From the NCBI RefSeq assembly GCF_003614435.1, contig NZ_CP025546.1, forward strand, positions 6,138,001 through 6,202,000: a DNA stretch of 64,000 nt, in the 5' to 3' direction. Made by a program: the position numbers and the translations under genes. Source of the stretch: Mycobacterium paragordonae (lineage in GTDB: Bacteria > Actinomycetota > Actinomycetes > Mycobacteriales > Mycobacteriaceae). A model generated the notes under the pieces. It was not told the DNA's origin. It saw only the letters and a list, made by a program, of their open reading frames with translations, and made no database searches. Below are positions 26,376 to 36,829 of the stretch, piece after piece; the first letter of the stretch is position 1, and each line of letters starts with the position of its first letter.

Positions 26376-27374
26376 GTGACAGCCAGTTCAAGCGGCCCGG
26401 CCCTGATCGATCACCCTGAGCCGCCCCTCTCTGCACCGTTGACGTTGTCCTTCGACTACACCCGTTCGGTGGGTCCCACGCTGGGCAAGTTTTTCACTGC
26501 ACTGCGTGAGCGCCGAGTTCTGGGAGTACGTGGTTCCGATGGCCGGGTACATGTGCCGCCGCCGGAATACGACCCGGTCACCTACGAACCGCTGGGCGAA
26601 ATGGTACCGGTGGAAAGCGTCGGCACCGTGGTCTCCTGGACCTGGCAGCCCGCGCCGATCGGCGGGGAACCGCTGGACCGGCCGTTCGCCTGGGCGCTGA
26701 TCAAGCTCGACGGCGCGGACACCCCGCTGATCCACGCCGTGGATGTCGGAGCCGCGGGTCCTTCGGGCATCAAGACGGGCGACCGGGTGCACGTGCACTG
26801 GGCCGACGAGACCGTCGGCGCCATCACCGATATCGCCTACTTCGCACCCGGCGACCAGGCCGAGGACGTGCCGGAACCCCAGGCCGGACTGGACCCGGTG
26901 ACCATGATCGTCACGCCGATCTCGCTGACGATTCAGCACACCGCCTCCCACGAGGAGAGCGCCTACCTGCGCGCGATCGCCGAAGGAAAGCTGTTGGGCG
27001 CCAGGACAGGTGAGGCCGGGAAGGTGTACTTCCCGCCGCACGGCGCCGACCCGGCCACCGGCCTGCCCACCACCGAGTTCGTCGAACTGCCGGACAAGGG
27101 CACGGTGACGACGTTCGCGATCATCAACATCCCGTTCCAGGGCCAGCGCATCAAGCCGCCCTATGTGGCGGCCTATGTGTTGCTTGACGGAGCCGATATT
27201 CCGTTCCTGCACTTGGTCGCCGACATCGACGCGCACGAGGTGCGCATGGGCATGCGCGTCGAGGCGGTGTGGAAACCCCGCGAGGAGTGGGGATTCGGCA
27301 TCGACAACATCGAATACTTCCGGCCTACCGGCGAACCGGACGCCGAATACGACACCTACAAGCACCACCTGTAA
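26376..27374 (+). CDS. Tandem DUF35/OB-fold protein (Rv3521 orthologue)
   Basis: The 332-residue product corresponds to Rv3521. It has two similar halves. Each runs from an SVGPTLGKFFTALRERRVLGVR-like or SHEESAYLRAIAEGKLLGAR-like helix through VHVPPPEYDP or VYFPPHGADP to an OB-fold strand set (VGTVVSWT, GTVTTFAI) and a GDRVHVHW or GMRVEAVW end. DUF35 proteins pair with SCP-x thiolases; ChsH2's DUF35 domain serves Ltp2. Position 15 bp before ltp4-ltp3 suggests it is the partner of Ltp3/Ltp4 (inference). No CxxC zinc knuckle is visible. Start GTG 26376; the frame is open to 26340 but that would cross the KstR box. Confidence 0.8.
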   Translation: MTASSSGPALIDHPEPPLSAPLTLSFDYTRSVGPTLGKFFTALRERRVLGVRGSDGRVHVPPPEYDPVTYEPLGEMVPVESVGTVVSWTWQPAPIGGEPLDRPFAWALIKLDGADTPLIHAVDVGAAGPSGIKTGDRVHVHWADETVGAITDIAYFAPGDQAEDVPEPQAGLDPVTMIVTPISLTIQHTASHEESAYLRAIAEGKLLGARTGEAGKVYFPPHGADPATGLPTTEFVELPDKGTVTTFAIINIPFQGQRIKPPYVAAYVLLDGADIPFLHLVADIDAHEVRMGMRVEAVWKPREEWGFGIDNIEYFRPTGEPDAEYDTYKHHL

Positions 27375-27389
27375 AGGGCACAGCTACAC

Positions 27390-28450
27390 ATGAGTGATCG
27401 CAATGTCGCGGTGGTCGGCTTCGCCCACGCGCCGCATGTCCGCCGCACCGACGGCACCACCAATGGCGTCGAGATGTTGATGCCGTGCTTCGCCCAGCTG
27501 TATCAGGACCTCGGCATCAACAAGTCCGACATCGGCTTCTGGTGCTCAGGGTCGTCGGACTATCTTGCCGGACGGGCATTTTCGTTCATCTCGGCGATCG
27601 ACTCGATTGGCGCCGTACCGCCGATCAACGAGTCGCACGTTGAGATGGACGCCGCCTGGGCACTGTACGAGGCCTACATCAAGATCCTCACCGGCGAGGT
27701 CGAGACGGCGCTGGTGTACGGCTTCGGCAAGTCCTCGGCGGGCATTCTGCGCCAGATCCTGACCCGCCAGACCGACCCCTATACCGTTGCGCCGCTGTGG
27801 CCGGACTCGGTGTCGATGGCGGGGTTGCAGGCGCGCATCGGCCTGGACTCCGGCAAATGGACGCCCCAGCAGATGGCTCAGGTCGCCCTCGATTCGTTCG
27901 CCCAGTCCGAGCGCAACGATTCCGAGAAGCCGGCCAAGAGCATCGACGAACTGCTGGCCCGCCCGTTCTTCAACGATCCGCTGCGCCGCCACGACATCGC
28001 TCCGATCACCGACGGCGCGGCCGCAATCGTCCTCGCCGCCAATGGCAGAGCCCGCGAGCTGCGCGAAAACCCGGCCTGGATAACGGGAATCGAGCACCGC
28101 ATCGAAACCCCGGTGCTCGGTGCGCGCGACCTGACCGCGTCACCGTCCACCGCGGTGTCCGCCAAAGCGGCCACCGGTGGCGACACCGGTATCGACATCG
28201 CCGAAATCCACGCGCCGTTCACCCACCAGCACCTGATCCTGGCCGAGGCCATCGGATTGACCGGCAAGACGAAGGTCAACCCGTCCGGCGGCGCACTGGC
28301 GGCCAACCCCATGTTCGTCGCCGGCCTGGAACGTATCGGCCTGGCGGCCCAACACATCTGGAACGGATCGGCACAGCGGGTGCTCGCGCACGCCACCAGC
28401 GGGCCTGCGCTGCAACAGAATCTGGTCGCGGTCATGGAAGGACAGAACTG

Positions 28451-28451
<1 letters not shown>
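27390..28451 (+). CDS. ltp4: SCP-x thiolase/aldolase-like protein Ltp4
   Basis: The 353-residue product is collinear with Ltp4 (Rv3522), a thiolase-fold protein. Family members with DUF35 partners act as retro-aldolases on steroid acyl-CoAs, and in Rhodococcus Ltp3/Ltp4 have been linked to C24-branched sterol side chains. Visible landmarks are DIGFWCSGSSDYLAG near the usual nucleophile position, ITDGAAAIVLA, DIAEIHAPFTHQ and VNPSGGALAANPMFVAGLERIG. The stop shares one base with the ltp3 start (TGATG), so the two are translationally coupled. Part of the KstR-controlled run from the OB-fold gene onward. Confidence 0.9.
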
Positions 28452-29640
<1,189 letters not shown>

Positions 29641-29644
<4 letters not shown>

Positions 29645-30522
29645 AGTACACCCTCAGTATCGCGTTCAGCCCGATCGACCAGCTGACCGAGCTCGCCAAG
29701 ACCGCAGAGGAAGTCGGGTTCGACTCCATCGCGCTGCCGGATTCGATCTTCTACTTCGAGCAACAGTCCGTCGACTACCCCTACACCGCCGACGGCAAGC
29801 GAATGTTCGATGAGCACTCCCCCTGGGTCGATCCGCTGATTCTGGCGGGCACGATGGGTGCGGTCACCTCGAAGCTGCGGTTCTACACCAACGTGCTGAA
29901 GCTGGGTTCGCGCAATCCGCTGCTGCTGGCCCGGCAGGTCGGCTCGGTGGCCAACCTGACCAACAACCGCTTCGGCTTCGGCGTCGGAATCGGCTGGGCA
30001 CCTGAGGAATTCGAGTGGTGCGGAGTGCCGTATGCCCGTCGCGGCAAGCGTGTCGACGAGATGATTGAAGTGATCAAGCTGGTGCTGGCCGGTGGCATGG
30101 TCGAATTCCACGGTGAGTTCTACGATTTCGACCGCCTGCAGATGAGCCCCGCCCCCAGCGAGCCGGTGCCGTTCTATGTCGGCGGCCACACCGACGTCGC
30201 GCTCAAGCGTGCCGCCCGGGTCAGCGACGGGTGGACGAGCGCGATGATGACGCATGCGGAACTGGACGAGACGATCAAGAAGCTCAAGACGCTCCTTGCC
30301 GAAAACGGCCGTGCGGACGATCCTTTCGAATACCAGGCCGTCTGTATGGACAAGTTCGGCGTGGACGGCCATCGGGAGCTGGCCGAGATCGGGGTGACGG
30401 ACTACATCACCATCCCGTGGGTTTTCGACGGGCTGGCCTTCGACGCGCCGTTGGATAAGAAGCAGGACTCGATGAAGCGCTTCGCCGACACCTACATTCA
30501 CTCGGGCTGGCAGGACAAGTGA
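29641..30522 (+). CDS. LLM-class F420-dependent oxidoreductase, extra copy
   Basis: The 293-residue product has the luciferase-like barrel pattern: FSPIDQLTELAKTAEEVGFDSIALPDS, TSKLRFYTNVLKLGSRNPLLLARQVGSVANLTNNRFGFGVGIGW-type strands, FYVGGHTDVALKRAARVSDGW and ADTYIHSGWQDK. F420 use is inferred. It is locked between ltp3 and the NTF2-like gene by 4-bp overlaps (ATGA and GTGA), so it is part of the same transcript and likely in the KstR regulon. I know no equivalent at this place in M. tuberculosis. A role in reducing or oxidising a steroid intermediate is suggested by context only. Confidence 0.8.
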
Positions 30523-30923
30523 CCAGCCCGGCGCACGAGGCCGGCCGGCGCTCCCGCGAGGCGGTAGCCGCCCGCGATAAGAACGCCTGGCTGGCTGTGT
30601 TCGCCGAGGACGCCATCGTCGAAGATCCAATCGGCCCATCGGCTTTCGACCCCGAAGGCAAGGGGCACCGGGGCCGTGACGCCATATCGGCGTTCTGGGA
30701 CAAAGCGATCGCGCCCACCACCCGCATCGAGTTCTTCTTCCGCGACACCTACCAGTGTGGCAACGAGGAAGCCAACGTCGGGCACATCCTGATCACCACC
30801 GGCGACTATCAGACCACGGCCGAAGGCGTTTTCACCTACAAGGCCAACGACGACGGACAGATGGTGGCACTGCGCGCGTACTGGGAGATGGACCGCGCCG
30901 TCGCCAGCGTGAAAAAAATATAG
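30519..30923 (+). CDS. NTF2/ketosteroid-isomerase-like protein
   Basis: The 134-residue product has the SnoaL/NTF2-like cone-fold pattern: an N-terminal helix SREAVAARDKNAWLAVFAEDAIVEDPIG, GHRGRDAISAFWDKAI, then beta strands ending GQMVALRAYWEMDRA. This is the fold of delta5-3-ketosteroid isomerase, so isomerisation of a steroid is conceivable, but catalytic residues cannot be confirmed by eye. GTG start overlaps the LLM gene stop (GTGA). Last gene of the OB-fold/ltp4/ltp3/LLM run. Confidence 0.75.
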   Translation: MTSPAHEAGRRSREAVAARDKNAWLAVFAEDAIVEDPIGPSAFDPEGKGHRGRDAISAFWDKAIAPTTRIEFFFRDTYQCGNEEANVGHILITTGDYQTTAEGVFTYKANDDGQMVALRAYWEMDRAVASVKKI

Positions 30924-30946
30924 ATTATTTTCCGTCTGGGCGCGCC

Positions 30947-30952
30947 TAGACT
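30947..30952 (+). promoter_or_regulatory. -10 TAGACT, leaderless promoter
   Basis: TAGACT, then 7 nt, then ATG 30960, with no ribosome-binding site. The preceding bases are unusually AT-rich for this genome. Confidence 0.5.
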
Positions 30953-30959
30953 TCGCGGC

Positions 30960-31334
30960 ATGACTCTCGAAATGCGCTATGACCGTTGGTTTCTCCCGCT
31001 GTCTGTTCCGCTGGGGCTGGGGCCCAAGCGCAGCCAGGTGCGGATTCAGGACGGGACCTTACGCGTCAAGTTCGGCTGGGGCTTCGACGCCGCCATTCCT
31101 CTGTCATCGATCGTGAACGCCAAACCCAACGACGAGCGGGTGTTGTCCTGGGGCGCCCACGGCTTTCGGGGCCGCTGGCTGGTCAACGGGTCCTCGAACG
31201 GAATAGTCGAGTTGACCATCGATCCAGCGGCGCGCGCACGCGTCATGGGACTGCCCATCAAGCTCAGGACGTTGTACGTCAGCGTGACCGACCCCGATGC
31301 GTTGATCAGCGCCGCCAGCCCGCACCACGCCTAG
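30960..31334 (+). CDS. Hypothetical protein, 124 residues
   Basis: Not recognised. A small, basic, soluble-looking protein with alternating beta-type segments (SQVRIQDGTLRVKFGWGF, IPLSSIVNAKP, GRWLVNGSSNGIVELTID) that would fit a PH-like or similar beta sandwich. It has its own leaderless promoter and no KstR box. Its last 4 bases overlap the 3' end of the convergent gamma-carbonic-anhydrase-like gene (shared CTAG). Confidence 0.7.
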   Translation: MTLEMRYDRWFLPLSVPLGLGPKRSQVRIQDGTLRVKFGWGFDAAIPLSSIVNAKPNDERVLSWGAHGFRGRWLVNGSSNGIVELTIDPAARARVMGLPIKLRTLYVSVTDPDALISAASPHHA

Positions 31335-31879
31335 TCCGAGGAAGCCTCGATCGGCTCCACGCCCGCGATATGCCGCTGCGCCAGATCCCGATAGGCCTGC
31401 GGGTTGACGTTGACCCACATCTCGGCGCCGGTGCCCTCGATCGGCCCCTTCACCTTGGCCGGCGCACCGGTCACCAGCATCCCGGCCGGAATCTGCGTAC
31501 CGCCCACCACCACAGCACCGGCGGCGACCATGCAGCGCGCCCCGATCACCGCACCGTCCAGCACCGTCGCATGGTTGGCGATCAACGCCTCAGACCCGAT
31601 ATGCGCCCCGTGAATCACACACAGATGCGCCACGGTGGCCCCAGGGCCGACGTCGACCGGTATTCCCGGCGGTGCGTGCAACACCGAGCCGTCCTGCACG
31701 TTGGCGCCCTCACGGATCACCACGGGCGCGTAGTCGCCGCGCAGCACGGCGTTGTACCAGACGGACGCCCCTGCCTCGACTGTGACGTCGCCGATCAGGG
31801 TGGCGGTCGGGGCCACGAACGCCGTCGGATCGACCTTCGGCGAGCGGCCTTCGAACGAGAACAGCGGCATCAAATACAT
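31331..31879 (-). CDS. Gamma-carbonic-anhydrase-like hexapeptide protein (Rv3525c orthologue)
   Basis: The 182-residue product is a left-handed beta-helix protein: repeated hexapeptides such as PTATLIGDVTVEAGASVW, VIREGANVQDGSVLHAPPG, VAHLCVIHGAHIGSEALIANHATVLDG-type turns. Three histidines sit at positions expected for the metal site of gamma-carbonic anhydrases (HAPPG, VIHGAH, IANHATV). Enzymatic activity is uncertain. M. tuberculosis Rv3525c starts three residues later (ATG 31870); ATG 31879 is the longer option with AGGGG close upstream. It is divergent from kshA across a KstR box 74 bp away. Confidence 0.85.
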   Translation of the reverse strand: MYLMPLFSFEGRSPKVDPTAFVAPTATLIGDVTVEAGASVWYNAVLRGDYAPVVIREGANVQDGSVLHAPPGIPVDVGPGATVAHLCVIHGAHIGSEALIANHATVLDGAVIGARCMVAAGAVVVGGTQIPAGMLVTGAPAKVKGPIEGTGAEMWVNVNPQAYRDLAQRHIAGVEPIEASSD

Positions 31880-31952
31880 ATACCCCTAATGCGCATACGC
31901 CTTCAGCAAACCCAGCAGGACTCGCCGTCGTTGCGCTCCCCCGCCCCAAAAC

Positions 31953-31966
31953 TGTAACGTGTTCTA
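31953..31966. promoter_or_regulatory. KstR box upstream of kshA
   Basis: TGTAACGTGTTCTA fits TnnAACnnGTTnnA. It lies 28 bp before the kshA GTG. The embedded TAACGT could be the -10, giving a short leader that contains GGAGGTG. Confidence 0.85.
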
Positions 31967-31994
31967 GTTAGTACCCAAGATCTGGAGGTGACAG

Positions 31995-33179
31995 GTGAGT
32001 ACCGACACAACTGGCGTCGGTGTCCGGGAGATCGATGCCGGCGCGTTGCCCACCAGATATGCCCGAGGCTGGCACTGCCTGGGCGTCGCCGAGGACTTCC
32101 GCGACGGCAAGCCGCACTCCGTCGAGGCGTTCGGCACGAAGCTGGTCGTCTTCGCCGACTCCAATGGCGACATCAAGATTCTGGACGGCTACTGCCGGCA
32201 CATGGGCGGTGACCTGTCCGAAGGCACCATCCAGGGCGACGAGGTCGCCTGCCCCTTCCACGACTGGCGGTGGGGCGGCGACGGCCGCTGCAAACTGGTC
32301 CCCTACGCCAAGCGCACTCCGAAGACGGCCCGCACCCGCGCCTGGACCACCGACGTCCGTGGCGGGCTGCTGTTCGTCTGGCACGACCACGAAGGAAACC
32401 CGCCGGACCCCGCGGTCCAGATCCCGGAGATTCCCGAAGCCCACAGCGACGACTGGACCGACTGGCGCTGGAACCGGATCCTCATCGAAGGCTCCAACTG
32501 CCGGGACATCATCGACAACGTCACCGACATGGCGCACTTCTTCTACATTCACTTCGGGTTGCCGACTTACTTCAAGAACGTCTTCGAGGGTCACATCGCG
32601 TCGCAGTACCTGCACAACGTGGGCCGTCCCGACGTCAACGATCTGGGCACCTCGTACGGCGAAGCGGAATTGGACTCGGAGGCTTCCTATTTCGGGCCGT
32701 CGTTCATGATCAACTGGCTGCACAACAGCTACAGCGGCTACAAGTCCGAGTCGATCCTGATCAACTGCCACTACCCGGTCACGCAAGACTCCTTCGTGCT
32801 GCAGTGGGGCGTCATCGTCGAAAAGCCCAAGGGCCTGGACGAAAAGATGAGCGACAAGCTCTCCCGCGTCTTCACCGAAGGCGTCAGCAAGGGCTTCATG
32901 CAGGACGTCGAGATCTGGAAGCACAAGACCCGCATCGACAACCCGTTGCTGGTCGAGGAGGACGGCGCCGTCTATCAGATGCGTCGCTGGTATCAGCAGT
33001 TTTACGTGGACGTCGCCGACATCACACCGGAAATGGTGGAGCGCTTCGAGATGGAGGTCGACACCGCCCGCGCCAACGAGTTCTGGAACGCCGAGGTCGC
33101 CGAGAACCTGAAAGCCAAGGACGCGGAAGCGGTTTCCGACGACGCGGTTTCCGATGAAGTGCCCGCCGAGCAACACTGA
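31995..33179 (+). CDS. kshA: 3-ketosteroid 9-alpha-hydroxylase oxygenase KshA
   Basis: The 394-residue product is collinear with KshA (Rv3526), the Rieske oxygenase that hydroxylates C9 of androstenedione-type steroids, which with KstD opens ring B. The Rieske centre is seen as YCRHMGG and ACPFHDW (CxH and CxxH), and the mononuclear iron site as NVTDMAHFFYIHFG with the conserved D, H, H. Its reductase KshB is not in the window. GGAGGTGA precedes GTG 31995. The C-terminus is slightly longer than in M. tuberculosis, rich in Asp, Ala and Val. Confidence 0.96.
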   Translation: MSTDTTGVGVREIDAGALPTRYARGWHCLGVAEDFRDGKPHSVEAFGTKLVVFADSNGDIKILDGYCRHMGGDLSEGTIQGDEVACPFHDWRWGGDGRCKLVPYAKRTPKTARTRAWTTDVRGGLLFVWHDHEGNPPDPAVQIPEIPEAHSDDWTDWRWNRILIEGSNCRDIIDNVTDMAHFFYIHFGLPTYFKNVFEGHIASQYLHNVGRPDVNDLGTSYGEAELDSEASYFGPSFMINWLHNSYSGYKSESILINCHYPVTQDSFVLQWGVIVEKPKGLDEKMSDKLSRVFTEGVSKGFMQDVEIWKHKTRIDNPLLVEEDGAVYQMRRWYQQFYVDVADITPEMVERFEMEVDTARANEFWNAEVAENLKAKDAEAVSDDAVSDEVPAEQH

Positions 33180-33184
33180 CGGAC

Positions 33185-33625
33185 ATGTCTGAGAATCAGC
33201 CGGCCGTTCCCGACGTCGATCGGCTTGCCCGGTCGATGCTGATGCTGCGTGGCGACCACCATGATCACGACGAACCGCATGCCGCGAACGGCGGCTCCGG
33301 TTCCTGGTCCAAATCAAGGGATTTGGCCAACGACCCGCAACGGGCCGCCGCAGTGGCCGAGGCCAGCCGCGCGGATCGGGAGCGTTATCTGACGGCCGGG
33401 CTACATCCGGTGGACTGCCGGTTCTGCCACGTCACCGTGTCGGTGCGCTGGTTGGGTCCCGGTCACACTGCGGTGCAATGGAATACCGAGTCCTCGCAGC
33501 GCTGTGCGCACTTCGCCGAAGTTCGCGCCTGCGGCGGGAACACCGCGCGGACCCGGTCCTGCCCTCGGCTTTCCGACAGCATCGAACATGCCGTGGCCGA
33601 AGGGATTCTCGAGGCTGCCGAGTAG
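33185..33625 (+). CDS. Cys-containing hypothetical protein (Rv3527 orthologue)
   Basis: The 146-residue product corresponds to Rv3527, function unknown. A His/Asp-rich stretch (RGDHHDHDE, residues 22-30) and five cysteines (CRFC at 78-81, then 107, 116, 126) suggest metal or Fe-S binding. It begins 5 bp after kshA and is surely co-transcribed. A role next to the Rieske oxygenase, such as electron transfer or cluster support, is possible but untested here. Confidence 0.8.
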   Translation: MSENQPAVPDVDRLARSMLMLRGDHHDHDEPHAANGGSGSWSKSRDLANDPQRAAAVAEASRADRERYLTAGLHPVDCRFCHVTVSVRWLGPGHTAVQWNTESSQRCAHFAEVRACGGNTARTRSCPRLSDSIEHAVAEGILEAAE

Positions 33626-33689
33626 TTGTCGCTGAGAGGCGGGCAAACATAATGCCGCCGGTCTCAGCGACGCGGCAGGCAAACCCCGA

Positions 33690-34832
33690 TCACAGCCCCG
33701 CGAAGCGCTCCTTGACCTCCTCGGCGGTCAACCCGTAGTCGGCCAGCGAGTACTTGTGCTTCGGGGCCCGCGCACCAGTCTGGCTTTCGGCGTGGCTGTC
33801 CTCCATGGCCTTTCGCGCCTCGTCGGTCAGCGTCAGACCGAAATGCCGGTACACCGAAGCGACGGTGCCGAGCGGGTCGGCGATCAGGTCGTGGTAATCC
33901 ACATCGCAGAACTGGGCCGGATTTTGCGATGCGCGAACGGCATTGAACCGCTCGAGCCCGCGTGACCAAGTTTCCATTGCGTCAGCACCGATCTGGTCAG
34001 CGGTGAAGTTCGTCGACCAGTCCTCGGCGGTGTGCTGCGCCAACGAGCACATCGAGGCCAATATCGTCTCCACGGGCCGGTGCGTCTGGATCACCAGTGC
34101 GTCGGGATAGGTCGCCATCAACGCGTCCAACGCGAACAGGTGGCTGGGATTCTTGAGCACCCAACGCTTGTCGGCGTCATTCATCCCGATGAGTTGCAGA
34201 TTGCGCCGGTGCCGCTGATAGGACGGGGTCCAGTCCTGCCGGGCCAGCCATTGCGCGTAGCTCGGCAGGTGCGCCAACGTCTCATAGGACACCGAATGCA
34301 GCGACTGGCGCAGCAGCTGCCAGCACTCCTCCAACTCGTAGGCCGCCATGAAGTGCAGGCCGGTGTATTCCGGGTTCTCCGCATGATGCTTGTTGAACTG
34401 CTCATTCAGCTGGCTGTACCACGGGTTCGAGTCCCAGGTGTCCCGCGGCGGACGGGGCTGTGGGAATTCGGCCAACCACAGATGCAGTCCTTGGTGCGCC
34501 GGATCGGCGCCCAGCAGCCGATGCAGCACGGTCGTTCCGGTGCGCGGCAGTCCCGTCACGAAAATGGGCCGCTCGATGGCGACGTCCGCGTATGCCGGGT
34601 GCTGCTTCCACGCCGACTCGGACAGCAGCCTGGCCACCAGCGCGCCGCGCAGGAAGAACCGATTCATCTTGCTGCCCAACGCCGTTAGGCCCGCTTCGCG
34701 CTTGTACGAATCCAGCAACACGCTCAGCGCTTCGCGGTAGTTGTCGTCGTCGGTGCCGAAATCGTCCAGCCCGGTCAGTTTGGTCGCCGATGCGTGCAGG
34801 TCATCGACGGTGCCTACGTCGGTGCGCTCCAT
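33690..34832 (-). CDS. Sulfotransferase-family protein (Rv3529c orthologue)
   Basis: The 380-residue product matches Rv3529c. The PAPS 5'-phosphosulfate loop is seen as PIFVTGLPRTGTTVLHRLL (~residues 88-106) and the 3'-phosphate region around VIQTHRPVETILASMCSL. Large soluble sulfotransferase-like proteins of this type are common in sterol-degrading mycobacteria; the acceptor is unknown. The start ATG shares one base with the stop of the SDR gene (TGATG). It is the last gene of the KstR-type operon DUF1214-SDR-sulfotransferase. Confidence 0.85.
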   Translation of the reverse strand: MERTDVGTVDDLHASATKLTGLDDFGTDDDNYREALSVLLDSYKREAGLTALGSKMNRFFLRGALVARLLSESAWKQHPAYADVAIERPIFVTGLPRTGTTVLHRLLGADPAHQGLHLWLAEFPQPRPPRDTWDSNPWYSQLNEQFNKHHAENPEYTGLHFMAAYELEECWQLLRQSLHSVSYETLAHLPSYAQWLARQDWTPSYQRHRRNLQLIGMNDADKRWVLKNPSHLFALDALMATYPDALVIQTHRPVETILASMCSLAQHTAEDWSTNFTADQIGADAMETWSRGLERFNAVRASQNPAQFCDVDYHDLIADPLGTVASVYRHFGLTLTDEARKAMEDSHAESQTGARAPKHKYSLADYGLTAEEVKERFAGL

Positions 34833-35614
34833 CAGGTGTGGTACTCCCCGCAGTTGACGTCCAGGGTCTGGCCGGTGATGCCGCTGGACAGATCGCTGGC
34901 CATGAAGAGGATGGCCGATGCCACCTCGTCCTCGGTGGGTAACCGCTTCAGATCCGAGTTCGCGGCGGTCGCCTGGTAGATCTGCTCGGCGGTGGTGCCG
35001 TACTTACCGGCCTGGTGGTTGAAGTAACCCTGCAGCGTGTCGCCCCAGATATAGCCCGGCGCAACGGAATTGACGCGAATACCCTGCTCGCCGAGCTCGG
35101 TCGCCAGCGACTGCGACATGGACAACAAAGCCGACTTAGCCATCTTGTAGGCGCCGTACTTGGCCTGCGAGTGCCGGATCACCATGGAGTTGACGTTGAC
35201 GACCGAACCGTTCGCGGCGGCCAGTGCCGGCGTGAAGGCCTGAATCAGCCGCAACGCTCCCAGTGCGCTGAGTTCGATCGCGTCCCGGATGTGCTGAAAG
35301 GTGGTGCCGGCCAACGGCTTCATCGACGGGACCCGGAACGCGTTGTTGACCAGCACGTCGACCTTGCCGAACGCCTCCAGGGAAGCGTCGACCAGGTTTT
35401 TCACCTGATCATCGTCGGTGATGTCGGTGGGCACCGCGACCGCCTTGCGGCCCAGGTCGACCGCCTGCTTGGCCACGTCGTCCAACCGGTCGGCGCTGCG
35501 TGCCGCCAATACCAGGTCGGCTCCTTCGAGCGCACACCGGCGCGCCAGCGTGGTGCCCAGACCCGGGCCGACGCCGCTGATCACTACCACCTTGCCGTCG
35601 AGCAGATCGGTCAT
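34832..35614 (-). CDS. Short-chain dehydrogenase/reductase (Rv3530c orthologue)
   Basis: The 260-residue product is a classical SDR. It has the NAD(P)-binding VVVISGVGPGLGTTLARR with the GxxxGxG pattern, DVLVNNAFR, Ser in VVNVNSMVIRHS, the catalytic YGAYKMAKSALLS (YxxxK) and the C-terminal GITGQTLDVNCG. The presumed role is oxidation of a steroid hydroxyl or side-chain alcohol, but no substrate is established. Overlaps on both sides (ATGA with the DUF1214 gene, TGATG with the sulfotransferase) show tight coupling. Confidence 0.88.
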   Translation of the reverse strand: MTDLLDGKVVVISGVGPGLGTTLARRCALEGADLVLAARSADRLDDVAKQAVDLGRKAVAVPTDITDDDQVKNLVDASLEAFGKVDVLVNNAFRVPSMKPLAGTTFQHIRDAIELSALGALRLIQAFTPALAAANGSVVNVNSMVIRHSQAKYGAYKMAKSALLSMSQSLATELGEQGIRVNSVAPGYIWGDTLQGYFNHQAGKYGTTAEQIYQATAANSDLKRLPTEDEVASAILFMASDLSSGITGQTLDVNCGEYHT

Positions 35615-36738
35615 CCCAGCATCCTTGCCGCAATCTGCAACTGGCGCAGCGCAATACGCGCTCGCCAGTCGTCTTCGGAAATCTTGTTGTGCTCGAAGTA
35701 GGGCAGCGAAGCCGGTACCGCATCGACGTCGACTAACTCGACGGTCGGTCCGTCGGCCTCGGTGAGCTCCCGAGACACCCGCTGCCAGCGGAACTGCAGG
35801 AACCCACGGCGGTGGCCAAGCGTTTCAACCCAATTGGTCACGCCGGGGTTCTGGTCGCTGACCACGATGCGTACCTTGCCGTCCGGATCCGCCTGCGCCT
35901 GAGTGTTATTCAGCGACGTCTGGTGGTTGATGTAGTCCAGCGAGATGTACCACATGCTGCCCAGCTGGAAGCCGAGATACGGGGCGTCACTCACCGGCAC
36001 CGTTATCACCAGCGCTTGGTCCGGCCGCAACTCGAAGTGGCCGACCGACGAGTACTGGGTCGCCAGCCCGCCGGGGGTCAGCCGCGGCGGCACCATCGTG
36101 TTGACGGGGATCTTCAGATAGAACCACTGCGGGAACTGCAGCCAGGTCTTTACCCGGTTAACCAGCTGCTTACCCGCTGTGGCATAACGCTTTTCGATCA
36201 ACTCCCGGGTCAGCGGCGGCGGCGCGGTGCCCGCGGTGTCCAACCGCTCGATGGTCAGCGTGCCCCGAGTCGCCGACCAGTCACCGTAGACCTCGCGCAT
36301 GACGAGTTGCCCTGCGCTGGTTGGCCGCAACCGCCACTCGAAGCTGCCGTCGGGCGCGATGTCGAGTTCGCGGTCATCGAACGCGGCCTGGCTGGCGGGC
36401 ACGTTGTCGTCGGTGTATTCGCCCCCGAGCAGCTGGAAGCTGAGGTCGGTGGTGGTGCCGCGGACACCGCGGACCACGTAGTCGCGGTCGGCGTGCACCC
36501 GGGTTCCGAAGTACAGAGTGTCCGGGTTGTCCAGTCCCATCTTGGTGAACGGCCCGGTCCCGGACTGCAGGAAGGGATGGTCGCGTTCGTAGTCGAAGGC
36601 CAGATGCATACAGCCGGCAATGCAGCCGGCCAGATACTGGAGGCCTTCGAACAGGTCGGCTTCGGTCTCGATATGCGGGGCGGCGGCCACAAGCTGCTCG
36701 GCTTCCGCGATCGCTTCGTTGAGCGGATCAGAAAACAC
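35611..36738 (-). CDS. DUF1214-type protein (Rv3531c orthologue)
   Basis: The 375-residue product matches Rv3531c and looks like the DUF1214/DUF1254 family: YFGTRVHADRDYVVRGVRG, an LGGEYTDDNVP stretch, and a C-terminal HFELRPDQALVITVPVSDAPYLGFQLGSMWYISLDY-type segment. Function unknown; in M. tuberculosis it belongs to the KstR regulon. GTG 36738 follows TAGCGT by exactly 7 nt, so a leaderless mRNA is likely. First gene of a three-gene operon. Confidence 0.83.
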   Translation of the reverse strand: MFSDPLNEAIAEAEQLVAAAPHIETEADLFEGLQYLAGCIAGCMHLAFDYERDHPFLQSGTGPFTKMGLDNPDTLYFGTRVHADRDYVVRGVRGTTTDLSFQLLGGEYTDDNVPASQAAFDDRELDIAPDGSFEWRLRPTSAGQLVMREVYGDWSATRGTLTIERLDTAGTAPPPLTRELIEKRYATAGKQLVNRVKTWLQFPQWFYLKIPVNTMVPPRLTPGGLATQYSSVGHFELRPDQALVITVPVSDAPYLGFQLGSMWYISLDYINHQTSLNNTQAQADPDGKVRIVVSDQNPGVTNWVETLGHRRGFLQFRWQRVSRELTEADGPTVELVDVDAVPASLPYFEHNKISEDDWRARIALRQLQIAARMLG

Positions 36739-36745
36739 GTACTTG

Positions 36746-36763
36746 ACGCTAGAACGTGTTCCT
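36746..36763 (-). promoter_or_regulatory. Imperfect KstR box overlapping the -10 of the DUF1214 operon
   Basis: TAGAACGTGTTCCT (36750-36763) matches KstR except for the last base. On the minus strand the -10 TAGCGT (36746-36751) overlaps it and stands 7 nt before GTG 36738, so a bound repressor would block the promoter. Confidence 0.75.
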
Positions 36764-36829
36764 ATTTTGAGTCAACCGCGAACATTTGCGCGTGTCGCAC
36801 GCGACGCTCAACGACGAAGCCCGATCACC

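Noticed and set aside
27797..28450. N-terminal extension of ltp3 by 218 residues
   Set aside because: It overlaps ltp4 out of frame. ATG 28451 overlaps the ltp4 stop and matches the orthologue.
31968..33317. 449-residue minus-strand ORF opposite kshA
   Set aside because: kshA has clear Rieske motifs. The antisense ORF has no recognisable motif and reflects third-position GC bias.
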